In this document: one piece after another, positions 23,818 through 37,654 of the stretch
Position numbering within the stretch: position 1 is the stretch's first letter
Layout of the letters: every line of letters starts with the position of its first letter
Notes under the pieces: generated by a model
What the model saw: only the letters and a program-made list of their open reading frames with translations
Database searches by the model: none
What the model was told of the DNA's origin: nothing
Program-made: the position numbers and the translations under genes
NCBI GenBank assembly: GCA_002803225.1
Contig: NXFV01000502.1
Coordinates: 19,724-83,723 of the forward strand
DNA length: 64,000 bases
Source of the DNA: Gamarada debralockiae
Lineage: Eukaryota > Ascomycota > Leotiomycetes > Helotiales > Hyphodiscaceae
Reading direction: 5' to 3'

Positions 23818-26145
23818 TATGTTTTCATCTGGATACAAAGTTGTCTGGACTGTGCATAATATAGAAGTCTGCCGAGAGCTGTCTGCTCAAAGCTTTCTCT
23901 TGGAAGTTGGCTTCTCAGAGTTTTCTGCTGGTGGTCTCAAGCACTGGGAGGGAAGGAATATCACCCACTTACCCATCCTCGCTCTCAGGCTTGGGGACGT
24001 TGTTTCTGCAAGCAAGACAAACAGAATTCTCAAAGAGAATTACTAAGAAAAGGTCTACTTTCAGTCATCACCTCCGTCACCGTGAAATTGACCCGGATTC
24101 AAAGCCATGTCTGCCCTGTGGACGCCAGACTTGATTAGAACAACATGGATGTCTGGTTGGAAGATCCCACATTATAAGCCCCTTCATCTCTCTACATCCA
24201 CGATAGCCCAAGTGGTCAAGAGCTTCTGTTTTGTTCGGCCCTCTTGCTCCAGCATCATTCTCTTGCCTTTGTAATATATGTAAGTGATTAACGCTCCTTA
24301 TATGCCTTAACCTCTCGTTTATCCTGGTCAATATCGATCTCAATACTCTATTTTCTGAGCATTTGCTGGTGAGGTAATCATAGTGGTGTCAAGGCTCTTT
24401 CACTGCTCCGGTCACTGAGATTTCCCCCTAATTGTCTCGGCATTCCGTTTGCCAGCTCTGGTCCTTTGGAGCTTGTTCTCGAGGTTCCCGCTTCGTTCTC
24501 TGTTTCCTAGGTACTTCCGTTCTTCCTCGGGCTTGCCAATCGCTAGCGGTGCTTCTCAGGGTCTCAGGGTCTTGACATAATATCCAGGTCGGCTATGAGT
24601 GTTTCTAGACCACACGCATAAGGTCCAGAACATAAAAAGCCTATTTCTTTTGCATTATAGGAAACAAAATGGTGGAAGAGTGCTATTGGACTTACCTTCA
24701 TGGCTGCTGACTGGACCATCTATCGGTAACCTTCCGCTGCAACCTGTAAAGGGCTGGCAATAACACTCTTGACTTCAAGATACTCTACCCTCACGATGAC
24801 CAGAAAACGTTTCCCACGTGACAACCTATGGGAGGTACGCTCATCCCTTGTAGCTTTTCATGTGATCCAGATCTTAAAAAGTCTTTTTGCTCCTACTGTA
24901 CTGTAAGGAGGGTCGATCTTACAAGTTTCGGTACACGTTTGAGATTACCCGGCGTTCCATGAATTTGATTGGCCTCCCGGCACATGTAACGAAATAAACC
25001 CATGACATCGAACAGAGGGTGCCAGCCAAACGCCTCGATATGATCCCCTTTTGAACGCCACAAGCCTCGTCCTGATGAAAAACTTTCCTATGGCAATATG
25101 TGATACCTCGTTGCAACAGTAAAAAACAAAGTTGGGGCTGGGAGACTGGAGGTGGAGACAATCAAGCGATTCCTGAGATGCGATGAAACAGGAAGGCTCG
25201 GTGGGAAATAAAATTGTCCGCGTTGGAGTGCCTGAACGTGACCTGACTTCTCCTTTCGTAGACTCTCCATCATTGAACATCAACATACCTCCCGAAATAC
25301 CACATTCAGCTCTTTCCATTAAACGTCACTCTTTTTAAATCGAACACTCTATTTCCCTTGTCTTGTTTACTGGTAAGTCCCATGCATAAAAGGCCGCATA
25401 TAGCTAGCTGCACGATAATGCGCAGAACAGGAGACAGAGAAGAAGCTGACGCAGCATTCACCCAGGTCGACACCGACATCACTGTCCTTTCTGAACCCTC
25501 CTTTGTCTTTGCGATACCTACCAAACCGAATACATTCACTTCAATTCACCATCGTATTACTCGAGTAATAAGAAAAAGCGCCACTGTCGCGTTCCACCAG
25601 CCAACTCATCAACCGAACGAAATTAGAGTACCTCGGAAGTCACAACAGAACACAGCGAAGATCGATTTGTTTGCTGCGCACATTCAAGGATTGCTGCGAG
25701 TCGCATCTACCAGATCACCCGAATATTTCAAACACAACAATTCCCTCCATCCTTTCTTCACAACTGAAGTTGTTTGTCTTCAGTCTCTAGGCGGCGGGAT
25801 CATACAAGTTGCACGTTCTGCTCAAAGACTGGTGGCTTGCTCTAGCGAACTTTCGAAGCCTTGGTTCCTTTCACCTCCTCACTTCCTCAACTTCAATATC
25901 ACATCATCACGACGTTCGTTACCGGGGAGGATCTCAGAAGACGCGATAACTATTCGAATTGGTTCGAGACAATTGGGCCGCGACAATTCGACCGACAAAA
26001 CGATTGGTGATGGAATAACACCGCACTTGTTTACCCATGCATGACCTGCAGACTGAAGGATTGGACAACGACAAGCCTTGACCTTCATAATTGTCGAACG
26101 AGGAGGACGAAAAATTCGATTGCGCGATTGCGCCTGGGTTCAGCA
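23818..26145. other. Long upstream region of RAX2
   Basis: About 2.3 kb. It has pyrimidine-rich tracts near 24400-24560, a CACGTG near 24816, and a 220-codon open frame at 25382-26044 reported as a finding. A sequence like a tRNA A box near 24204 lacks a properly spaced B box and was rejected. No established gene is seen. Confidence 0.45.
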
Positions 26146-29100
26146 ATGAAGTTCTCTTCATGGCTGAGTCCATCAGCCGGGGACCCGCCACCGCTGCTGG
26201 GTCTTTTGTTGACTTTTGCGCCTTTATCGCTCGCCATCCGTTTCAACCCCGTTCCATCACCCGACCTCGATCTCTCACAATTGGGGCGTGTAGGGTTAGT
26301 AGGTGACTTTGAAGGAATTTCACTCTATCAATTTGAGGGGCAGAATGAGAATGGATTCAACACAAATGGGAGCCAGTCCGTACTATCGCGATTTCCGAAC
26401 GGCGGATTTGCGAACCTGGCAGCAGCCGATGCTGGTATCCAGGCGATGTGCTCGTTTGTTATGCAAGATGGAACGATGGCTGGGGTTGTGGTAGGAGGAA
26501 ACTTCACGAGCTTGGGAGGAATGGAATCGCAAGGAGTTGCTTTGTTCAACCCGAACACCTCAGCCGTTATACCGCTTACTGGACTGTCTGGGCAGGTTTC
26601 TGCGCTCCTCTGCGATGAAGATACAAACACGGTGTATGTTGGAGGCAGTTTCAAAGGGGCAAATTCAACAAACGCGATTGCTTGGGTTGGAACAGCTGGA
26701 TGGACGAATCTTCCTTTCGCTGGATTCAATGGGCCTGTGACATCCATTTCCAAAACTTCTAATGGCCACATCATCTTCGGGGGTTCGTTCACGGCGCTGG
26801 GCAATTCGTCCGGCCCGAGCTTGCCCGATCAACAAGTGATCAACATATCCGGTGCCAATATCACAGCTGGGTCTTCTGCGACAACCACTGGTTTCAGCGA
26901 TCCCACAAACATCGTTTGCAAGACCAGCGGCACCGATGGCTCTGGAAATACTTGGTTGTTGGCTGACAACACTCCTGGTTTCTGGAAAGCGGAATTCGGC
27001 TTTGGGTTTGAGCCAACGAAGTTGAGGCTGTGGAATACGCACCAGGACGGCCGAGGCACGCAGACATGGCGATACACAGCTCTGCCAATCAATGGTATCA
27101 TGAATTTCACGTACATCGATCCTGCGACTGGTCAGAATGCGTCATGCTCTTCCGAGTGCCCATTGAGCAGCAACACCAGTGTCAAATACCAGGACTTCCA
27201 TTTTGTGAATGTCATTGGAATGAACGCATTTCGGGTGGACATATCTGCCTGGTATGGTAATGGGGGCGGTCTGGATGGGATCGAACTCTTTGAGAACGAC
27301 ATATTCGCATATGCAATCAATACTTTCAACGAGCCTACTTGTGCCGACATATCGATAGCTTCGACCTCGACATCTACTGGACCTTGGACTATCACTCCTT
27401 CCCTCCAAAGCATGTCTGAATACCTCTCAGCTACAATCACGGGATCTGAAACAGCTTCTGTAGTATTTCAACCAGATATCAAGCAATCTGGAAATTACTC
27501 CGTCAACCTCTACACCCCGGGATGTATTCAAGATAATACTTGCTCGACACGAGGACGGGTCAATATTACTGGCACGATGGCAAGCGGAACTACCAATGCA
27601 GGCTTTACCACGGAAATCTTTCAAACCAACAACTTCGACAAATATGATCAAATATACTTTGGGTATATTGAAGCTGGTAGTAGCTCCTTCCGCCCGTCTG
27701 TCACTCTCTCTCCAATCTCCAACCAAGGGATCTCAAACCTTTCAGTTGTAGCTCAACGTGTTGGGTTTACGCTTATTTCACCCGCTGGTGGCTTGAACAG
27801 TCTCTTCGAATATGATCCCAGCCAAGCTGTCGTGGACACTGCCGACTTTGCCAACTCGACTTTTGACAAAGCAGGTGTGAATCTTGGAACAGGGTCTGGA
27901 GTGAACGCTCTTCAAACGTTGGGCAGCACAACGTTTGTTGGGGGAAACTTCTCGACAAGTAACTACAGCAACATATTTTCAGTTACAAGCACTGGTGCCA
28001 CACCTTTAAGTGGCGGAGGGCTGAATGGAGAGGTCCTGGCGATGTTTCTAAACGGAACCCAACTTTTCGTCGGGGGCAAATTCACGAATACCAGCACCGA
28101 TGGGATTGCAGGCCTGAACAATATTGCTGCTTACGACACCTCAAAGAACACTTGGAATGCGTTAGGGGCTGGTGTGAATGGGTTGGTGACGAACGTCGTC
28201 CCTCTGTTACTGAATATAACCACGAACGTCCCCGAAACTGTTATCACTCTTACTGGCGATTTCAACCAAATCCTGGCCTTTGGGAGTAACAGTTCGATAG
28301 CAGTCACTGGCTTCGCTGTTTGGGTACCTTCTCATAGCAACTGGCTCCAGAACTTGAATGTTGCCACAATGGCTATAGATGGAGAGCTCACTGCGGCCGT
28401 AGATCTACCTGGCGGCAGTTCTCTCTTTGCCGGTTCACTCTCCTCTTGTCAGCTCAGCGCCAATGGTGCAGTTGCTCTCTCTTCTGGTTTGAGCCCTCTG
28501 CCAGTCAACATTCAGCCATCATCAGCATCTGAATCATCAAGCACATTGTCGAAGCGAGCTACTTCTGGTAGCCAAAATGTTAGTGGTGTTGTTACTGGAC
28601 TATTCTATGAAAACGGCGGCCGAAATGTCACTATTCTAGGCGGACACTTTACAGCAACTGGCTCTAACGGATCTGATATCAACAATCTCGTCTTCATCAA
28701 TGGGTCAAACTCAGATACTGTCACTGGCGTTGGCTCTCAGATCTCAAATGACTCGATAATTATGGCCCTGGCTGTTGAGACAGACACTCTCTATGCCGGT
28801 GGCTCCATCACTGGAACGGTGAATGGTGACAATGTTGATGGCCTAATTTCTTTCAACCTCATCACTTCAACCTTCGGGACCCAACCACCTGCCCTTTCTG
28901 GAGGCACCGTCGCTGTCAACACCATCTCCACTAGGCCTGGCAATTCTGGTGACGTCTATGTTGGCGGAAGCTTCTCAAGTGCCGGCTCTCTCGACTGTCC
29001 AGCAGTGTGTGTTTTTAGCACATCTGTATCTCAATGGAATCGCCCTGGGTCAAACCTCGCAGGAACCGCGAATGCCATGACATGGGCAAGCACAAACTCG

Positions 29101-29885
29101 CTCATTGTTGGTGGTTCCCTGTCTGTCAATGGTGGAAATATATCCTTGGCCACCTACGATGCCAAAGCCCAAACATGGTCGGCAGCCAATGCTGCAGATG
29201 TCATTCCCGGACCCGTGACTGCACTTGCAGCTGCCAACAGCGATGCGTCTGAGCTCTGGGTGTCAGGCACAGCAACCAATGGCTCAGCCTTCCTGATGAA
29301 ATATGACGGGTCGACATGGAACTCTGTTGGGGATGTTCTGGGAAGCGGTACCGATATTCGAGGTCTCCAGGTGTTCTCTCTTACCACGAACCACGCTTCA
29401 TCGACCCTCGTCTCTGCAAGCCAGACGCTCATGCTTACTGGAGCGTTGAATATTCCAGGATTTGGGAATGCTTCCGCAGTACTCTTCAACGGGACAACTT
29501 TCCAACCTTTCGCCCTTACTATGACTTCAAACAACACCGCAGGTAGCCTCTCACGGATTTTCTCGCAAGAACAGAACTTCTTCAAGTCTTCAGGTAAGTT
29601 CGCAGAAAAGTCGGTTCATTTCATTGCTAATATTTCAAAGGTGGTCACCTTGCCAAGGGATTCATCGTACTCATCGCGCTTGGTATCGCTCTCGGCCTGA
29701 TATTCAGTCTGGTTATAATTGGTGTAGTCGCTGAACGTATTCGACGAAAACGAGAAGGCTACATACCTGCACCAACCGCCAGCTTCGACAGAGACAATGG
29801 CATGTCAAGAATCCCTCCCTCACAGCTTTTCAGCTCTCTGGGCCAAGGTCGGAGCGGAGTAGAGAAGCAATCGACGATGATTTGA
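26146..29885 (+). CDS. rax2: RAX2-type cortical polarity marker
   Basis: RAX2 is a large type I plasma-membrane glycoprotein marking sites of polarised growth. Two exons, 26146-29593 and 29641-29885, give 1230 aa. The N terminus carries a hydrophobic signal segment (LLGLLLTFAPLSLAIRF, about residues 18-34). The extracellular part has repeated propeller-like units marked by GGNF, GGSF and GGKF, and many N-x-S/T glycosylation sites. After the 47-nt intron (GTAAGT...AAAG) comes one TM helix (GFIVLIALGIALGLIFSLVI, about 1156-1178) and a short basic cytoplasmic tail ending EKQSTMI. The ATG at 26146 is preferred because the in-frame upstream extension would hide the signal peptide. Confidence 0.94.
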
Positions 29886-32800
29886 ACCCCAGCATGATGA
29901 TGGCGTATGGTTTGGTTTAGGCGTTCTGGATAGGCTGGCTTGCCTTCTACTTTTCTTGTCGATCCTTTGCGGCGTTTTTCAATAGAGCAGAGAGCTCTTG
30001 CTCCCTCGCGAGCACTTCACGGCCTTTTTTGATGACAGGCACAACGATGCCGATCTACGGCTTGCTTTGCATTATTTCCTTCAATTACGGCAGTGCCTAA
30101 TGTTTAGAGCTACTACACACCATGTTCTCAATTTCTTCTCTTTGTACCATAAACTTCTGCAGTCCCGTCACAAGGCTGCCAGAGGGCGACGATCAATACC
30201 CTCATGTATGTCGATGTAATGTATCAAGGCCGTTCTTCGGTAATTTGAGAGCATAGCAACCAAAAGGAAATGAAAAGTTCAGTCAATATGTGTTCATATT
30301 TGCGGCGATGTGACAAGAAATCGTGGAAGAGGTCAGAGGTACGGAGTCAGTCAAAGTAGTTCCAAAGTTTAAGTTGCAGAAGACGACATGTGCAGGGGAT
30401 CTTGACTATTGGTCGGCGACATAGAAGAGGAAAAGTCTCCAATTTCTTCGGGTTCTTCCAATACGAATTCGTCTAGATGGGCGTCAAAACCTCTCCATTT
30501 GAGCAAGGTCCCCTTAATACTGCATGATATATGTCTAGGTCTCCAAGAAGATGGTCGTTGTTAGCCCAGGATATGGACAAAAGTAATTACGGCCAGGCGG
30601 CTGAAAGGCCGTGTACCGTGATGCAATCAATAATTTCACAGTGGGTTCCCCACTTGAACCCATGGCAAATGATGAATGGATTCGATATCTCGACGTTTGC
30701 AATCACTCATGATTCCCAAGACATCTCGGCGAGATGCTCGGATTTATTCAGATTTAAGCTCATCATAAACGGCAGCCAAAGGCCAGGATCGACGGCGTTT
30801 GAGGCCCGAAATAGCAAGAGGCTGGCGCCAAGACAGAGGGAGGAAATGAGCAGCGACAGGCTTGATGTGGGGGATCAGCCAGGTGCAGGCAATCCCAATT
30901 CTTCATACGGCAGGGGATGAAGGCCCAAAAGGGCGCCAGGAAGTGAGCAAGGACGTCGAGGATCCACCGGGCTTAACCGCAATCTGACATGTCTTAGCAG
31001 CTGAAACACATCATCGTCGATCTCCTTCCGGTAAACGGGCGGGGGGAAGTTGAATACCGGGGTTCGCAAGATTGGCTGAGATGAGCGAGGACAGGGGAGC
31101 TACGACGGGTACAGATGAAAAAATACGCCAAAGAAAAGCCCTAAATTACTCCGACTAGATCATCGAGTGAGTGAGAAAGCATTGACCACCTATCGGACCT
31201 CTTCGAGGACGACGACGACGCCTTGGCATCTTGAGCGCCTCTTTTTCGGCAATTGTGAGGAGTGGCCCTCCAGGTAAGAAAACTGTCAAGACTCAAAGAG
31301 GAAGAATTGTGGAGCGATGAGCAGCGCGATTGACAGGCACCGACAGGGTTCTTTGATGATCACTTCTTGTATTGGCGGGGGTTTGCAGCTACAGTTGACG
31401 GTATCGCGGGATCTTCAAAGTTGAAGAACTCATTTTTTGCGCACAGATGAAGAGATGATTTCTTCCAGCCGGATCTCAATACTGTACTCCGATCCCCAGA
31501 GGTTAGACCTAACAATGGTGCAATCGAGAAGATGCCGCATACCCGAACAAATCTTGAACCCCCTTTTCAACGAGTTCTCGTTATCGCTTGGCGACCTCGT
31601 AGGTATCATAAGCCAGGCTGTCAGTCAACTCCAGATTAGTAGTTAGTGCCGTATCTGCATGCAGAGTGTTCATCAGGGTCTTTTGCTCAAGCTCCTCAAG
31701 TCCGCGGTGGCTTTTGTGGCTTTTTTTCGGACACTCTACCCCCGCATGACAGCGTTGGCTAAAATGTAACGAGACTAATAGGGACGGACTCAGAAGCATG
31801 GCAAACCATAGCAAGACCATCTCAACTCTCTTTTTAGCGGCGCGAGTCAAGCAAATTCACCAAATCGGACCAGTTGATTTTAAAGATGGCTCTGAACCCG
31901 CTGCCACGAAAGCAATTTCTGCACAGTCTCCTCCCACTAAACTCAAAATGTCGGCACTGCGAACTCTATCTCGCGCTTGCATCTATTGTCCACGTTGACA
32001 TGACGGAGCCAGCACGATTTACGATGTCCGCCATCGGGACTACTTATTCGACGTTTATGGATTTGGGTCACTACTCCTCGGGGCAAGATTTAGTCTTTCG
32101 TCAATGGCGAAAGAGGATTCTTTTTGCTCCTTATCTTCGTCCCCGAAGAAACATCTCCGTTTCTGCAACTCCGTTTCGTTTCCGCAAAACAAAAAATATT
32201 AACTGGTACGAGTATGCTTTGTTCTCTTGGCAGTATGGTTGACGTTCGAGGGTGGTGCACACGCACCTTAGCCTACAAGGATCCTTGTAGCTCAACAGGT
32301 TGGTTGAAAAGGCATTGGAGAACATCGGTCTCCGCTTGAAGCTCACTGGTCAAGAGGGACGGCAGAGTGACGTCGAATCTCGACCGCATCGACGTGGGCT
32401 GACCGCCTCTTCCAGGAACCCGTCCTCTGAGTGGCTCTTTCCTCTTAACCCTGGTATTTAGTGCTTGCCCCATATCACTTCAAATAATCAATCACAATCG
32501 AAATTGTTCTCTGTTCGGCGCGCTGAAGGGCACGAGTCCGTATTCCAGCCAGAATGTCGATTGCAGCATCGAATCTCGAAAACCAAGTGACCAACCCGCG
32601 CCTGACGCGGACAACATTTTGACTTTTCGAATGCCGTCCGGATCGTCGCTCTTCCCGATGTTAGTCAACCGTAGCGTGAAGCCTCATCTTACGAAAGCAG
32701 AGCTATTGGTTGTGGGGTCTGATGTTCCAAAGCCTTTACTTCCTCGTCCACGACATGAGTGGTGCAAACCGATCTCCACCGTCAACTTGAATCGCAACGG

Positions 32801-35800
32801 AAGTGCAAGCCACAGCTTCAAGCCAAGTGTCAGAGCTTCCTCCGTTCGCTACCTTATTCTCACCACAGCATCCAGTGTGATACCTAAGTTCCCAAGTTTG
32901 AGGAGAGGCTTTGCGCTGCTGTGCATCCTTCAGTGCTGTGCAGAGAGTCCGGTTTAGGAGTTTCTGTAGTCGCAAAAGAGAGGAGGACGTCATGGACTCT
33001 TCAATTCACGTCAATTTGCATCTAGCAGAAGCATCGTATCGTGTTCATGCAGAGTTAAGCAGACCAATCCCTCGAGCTGTAACATGGTAACCGGGATAAT
33101 TGTCGGCCTTGGATGTACCGAAGATTATCTAGATATCTTGGGGCCTTGGAAACAGGATATGGGAGCGATTTGATGGGCTCGGGGACCGAACCGGTTGTTC
33201 GCCATCTGGATCAAAAAGCCTCATACAGCTTAAAGATTTCGAAGAACCTGATGTCGTTACAAGCGCGCCACGGCGCAACAAGCTCCAACTTCAGCGAAAA
33301 AGTATATAGGTCAACGGCAGCATACTTCCGGGGCGTAAAAAAAGCCACAACGCTCAATGTGCGGAGCTGACAGCTAGTTATTTTCAACATTTGAAGAGCC
33401 GGCGAATTATTCCGTACCCTTTAGTACCTAAGCAGGTCCGGGCTCCCTGTCCACCGTGTGCACGAGATCAATATCACGTACAGATAGTACTCGAGCAAGC
33501 ACGGGAATTGAATGGTCCTAAATTTCGCCATCAAAGACACACAGGCATCGGATGAACGACACTTCAGAGCTCAACGCAGAGGTCAGTTCCAAAAGCAAGA
33601 AAAATTACAAAAAATCCAAACTAAAAAAAAAACAAAAGATATTCCGCCCTCATCATCTGAGCATGTCAGCGAATAGCGACGGAGGTTGGAGTGTGCGACG
33701 ACCGCATTTGGGTCAGAATTCATTTCAGACATCATGCCTGCGTTCCTCAAAATGGTTCGATTTGCCAGATCCCCTGTGACGATGTGATCGCCGTCCCGCC
33801 TTCTTGCATGGGGCTGACGCCCTGTGGAATTCTCCTCCATCTCCGATATCCTGAGGAATTCAGAATGCGTTTGCGCTCGAGCCTCGAGTTCCCAGAAGAC
33901 CATTATTTCATTACGATAAAGAAGAATACCGGCGGGATTAATCCGGTCCTTCTTCTTGAGTGGAAATTCAATAATCTGGAAAGATTTGCAAGCCCGTGAT
34001 TTCTCTGGACCCCGGAGGTAGTTGTTATCAGGCAGGGACCCTCGCGATTCGTCCGCCTCGTTCTGCCTGATGCAAAAAGTTGTTGAGGGATGAAGCTTGA
34101 AGACACATGCTGCTTCCCCACACGCACATCTGCCGAGGCGATATTCAGGCTGTTAGCAACAGCGGCCTTGTGCTATGATTCTTAGGGCATGACTAGAGAC
34201 AAGCCATCTCAGCCATCAAAAGGGAGGGGCTTACGAACAAGGACCAAGGTTGTATTTGGTAATGGAGCAATATCTTTTGAGATAACAATCTCCAAGGAGA
34301 GGAAAAACAAAGGTGTGGATCTCCCGTAGTGTTCAAAAGAGGCTTTTTCTTGGGAGGTTGAATCAATCATAGCGAGGGGGCTTGAAAGCAATTTCCTGAT
34401 TGGTCGGGTATATTTACCTTGGCTGCTTAGGGCAATAAGGAAACAATGGTTTGGTAGGCCCAATACTACTAAGTGGTGGTGGATGCTAGGATGAATTGTA
34501 TTTTTGAGAATGGTGGCGTCTTTGAAAGTTTTGAGTACATTCCCACCCCTAGCCGTGAACAAGGTTAGATTACTAGCTGGTGCCACTTACGCTACAAGAC
34601 GCCTCCAGCTGCACCAGTGATCCCTACCGCATCGTCATTTCGGGGTCCATTATTACAGTAGGACAGGCCTTGAATAATCGCAAAGGCCATCAATTTTTCC
34701 TCCTTCAGTTAGTGGAGTAGTTGCCCTGAATCGTAGCCGCTGAACTCAACAGTTACACTGACTGGTTCCGCTGTAATCGCTGGACCCAACTGGTGGACGA
34801 TGATGGATCTTGAGTGCTTTTCCCCACTGTATCTGCCCGTCAGTGCCCGTCCGTCACCCTACCCTACAAACCCCCGGTTCCTGCTTACAGCCAACTCCCC
34901 AATCCTTCCTATCCCGACTCCTCCAAGCTGTACACCTACGCCATGGCTTGTTCCTATTACCGCAATAATCTATGCGCATCCATATCGCGCCCCCGAATGG
35001 AGAAGGGCCGTTCATGACAAAGTTCTGAGGCATGCAGTCCCAGCCAGTCGGCTTTCTTTGTCACACAACCCAAACCCATGAACTGTGATACAATGGGGAC
35101 TGCGACAATGAATGGCGCTAGGCTTGTTCGGCTTGTTTCAATCGCCACATCCACTAGTCACTCCCCCACTTTCACTAGCTTCACTCCCTCCTCTCAGGAC
35201 CCGTTTTTATTTCCCTTCCTCTGCCTTTTGCTCATTCGCCCCCCTGGCTTGTACGCGGAGGTGGCTGCCAGGAAGTGGGTGTGCTCACAACAAAATAGCC
35301 CTGATCCGCTATGTTTCTGATGGGGATCCTTGGAATATCCGTTTTGGTGGAGCACCCTAGAATTCCTTCGAGCAGCAGAACCAGACTTTACTGCATTCTG
35401 CAAAAAAATGGGGTATAAACTTGCAATTTTTGAATCTCGGTACTCTCTCCAGCTCTGCCTATCCACTCAAACTTATTTCTGCCCATACTTCGTACTACTG
35501 CTACTACCTTGGCCTGCTCCAAACCTACTACTACCGTCCTCCCCCAGTTAGCTGCTCGGGATTTTGTTTATGGGTCTTCATCCCTGCGGCCTCCTCCATC
35601 ATAGATAGCACAACCCCTACACATATGAGGAATTCTTATGTAAAGACCCTTTGCCCCCCCGCCTCGGGATCGCCCATATACTTCCCTTATCCTCGCTTCG
35701 TCTCTCACATCTCCATTATTTCTCCTCTCCATCTACGAAGAAGCATCACCTGCTAACCACCACTACGATTTCCCGGCGAAGGCTCCAACAACAATCCCTC

Positions 35801-36426
35801 TGATCATCACCACATTAATCCAAGCCTCCCGAGAAGCTCACCGCGATCCTTCTCCAAATAGAAAGATCTAATAGCTCCAACTCACAACAACCTCCAAAGT
35901 GGAACTTGTCTGATGAGCTTAATCTCCAGAGACAAATTCGATCATTCAATCGCCGACCAAACAACCTAGCACCATCTCTACGCCACACGAGTAAGAGCGC
36001 ATAGCTCTTAGGGGAATTGGAAGAGCTTGTCTGTTGTCGATCTTTTCTGAAGATATCGCAAGTGCACGCGGCCCCACTCTTCAATCCAGCATTCAAACAA
36101 ACTCAGCTCCCACACCATTCTCTCCGCCTTCTCCCATCAGACGAATCGTCAGCTCCCCTAGGAAGAACCACCTGGACCTCCCCAGGTGGCCAACCAGATA
36201 GTTGGATCCGTTTCCGTTTTCTGGTGTGCACCAACAAAGCACATAAGAACGCTGATCCCACCTGTCGAGACCTGTCTGATCATCTCTCCATTTCATGCAA
36301 AATCCCTCGGTCTAGACGTGACACGACCTTCCACGGGATCTTGCATTGAACCACATATCTTGAAACCGCTATCTTCTACTCGGAGAATCGACATCTCGTC
36401 GCGTTTGACATTGATCATCTTTAAAG
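29886..36426. other. 6.5 kb region without a supported gene
   Basis: The largest gap in the window. Open frames are short and carry no recognisable domain. There is a small GAC repeat near 31209-31220. The last ~1.6 kb (about 34800-36400) is strikingly C/T-rich on the plus strand, as expected of a long 5' leader for the downstream C2H2 factor. I saw no transposase, reverse transcriptase or terminal repeats. Undetected RNA genes remain possible. Confidence 0.45.
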
Positions 36427-37654
36427 ATGACTATGGCCATCGACAATCAACAACGGTTTGGTGGCATGAACTTCGACCACATGCCTTATACGAACCCTCC
36501 CCAGTTCACCAATCCTTGGACCTCCTCGTCGTCTTCCTCCCAAACTCACAATGTCTACGCAGCCTCTCACAACCTCGGCCTCGATGGCATGAAGCAGCAA
36601 CCTCAAGCTCAACGGATGAGCAGCAATGTTTCCATGGGATCATATGCCAGTGTACCAATCACCACGGCATCAGCAGGTAGCCCTCTCTTGGCCGGTGTCT
36701 ATGGCTCGCAGGATTTACTCACCATTCCCCAAGATTTGTTGAGTCCCCACCGGACCATGTCCACAGGATATGGCCATGAAGCCCCGTATACGAGTGCCCC
36801 CTCACCTGTCCATAGCTCTTACGCGCCGACTTCATCCCCTTATGACGCTATGGGATACGCTCAAGCACCCGTCCGACCAACATATGCGATTCAAGCGCAG
36901 GATAACGCAAGACGACTTTCACAACCGTCAGTACCCTCAAGTTCCTTCGATGTCGCAGCCGATGCCCGCCTGCAACGCCAGAACTCCCTTATTGACTTCA
37001 ATGACAGAGGCCATCAAAATGATTCAACTAGAAGCTTCGGCGATGCAATTGATGCCAGCAGAGGCATGATTGCCATGAGCCAGAACACGACACCACGCAA
37101 CATTTATGGACCGCAAGGCAGAGGAGGAAGAGGATCAGGTGATTCTTACGGTTTCCCTGCGACGCACTCAACCAGCTCGTCGATCTCGTCAACTGGTACC
37201 TACCCATCATATTTCGGCGGCTCCGTCGATTCATCAGTCAGCGATTACTCGAACGCGGGCTCTGACATCGAGTCAGTTTCCTCGAGAACTTTGCCAAGAC
37301 CGTCGGGACTTCTCAATGGAGGAATCCCACCAGCGCCACAATCGATGATGGGTCAATTCAGCTCGAAAGTGTCTTCAAGCACGCAGAAGAAGCACAAGTG
37401 CAAAGTTTGCGACAAGCGATTCACCCGCCCGAGTTCGTTACAAACACATATGTACAGTCACACTGGCGAAAAGCGTAAGTCATTTGATTCGATGCGCCCA
37501 AACTTTTTTCTAACTCAATCTAGCGTTTTCGTGTGAGGTTGAAGGCTGCGGAAGACATTTCTCAGTTGTTTCAAATTTGCGCCGACACCGAAAGGTACAC
37601 AAAGGCGAGGCGCGATCAGAAGCAGGATCAGAAGACCATCAATCAGACGAATGA
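36427..37654 (+). CDS. C2H2 zinc-finger transcription factor, two C-terminal fingers
   Basis: A probable nuclear DNA-binding regulator. Two exons, 36427-37474 and 37524-37654, give 392 aa. The first ~310 residues are Ser/Pro/Gln/Tyr-rich and look disordered. Finger 1 is CKVCDKRFTRPSSLQTHMYSH (C-x2-C, H-x3-H); its linker TGEKPF is completed across the splice. Finger 2 is CEVEGCGRHFSVVSNLRRH (C-x4-C) followed by RKVHKG. The tail is acidic (SEDHQSDE). This arrangement resembles the FlbC-like conidiation regulators, but I do not claim orthology. The intron has a GTAAGT donor and TAG acceptor. A very long pyrimidine-rich upstream region fits a regulated developmental gene (inference). An ATG two codons downstream (MAID) is an alternative start. 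Confidence 0.88.

Noticed and set aside
24204..24240. tRNA-like start TAGCCCAAGTGG
   Set aside because: No B box at a proper distance, and no acceptor-stem partner.
26041..26145. In-frame 35-codon extension of RAX2
   Set aside because: It would place charged sequence before the signal peptide, and it has no ATG before 26146.
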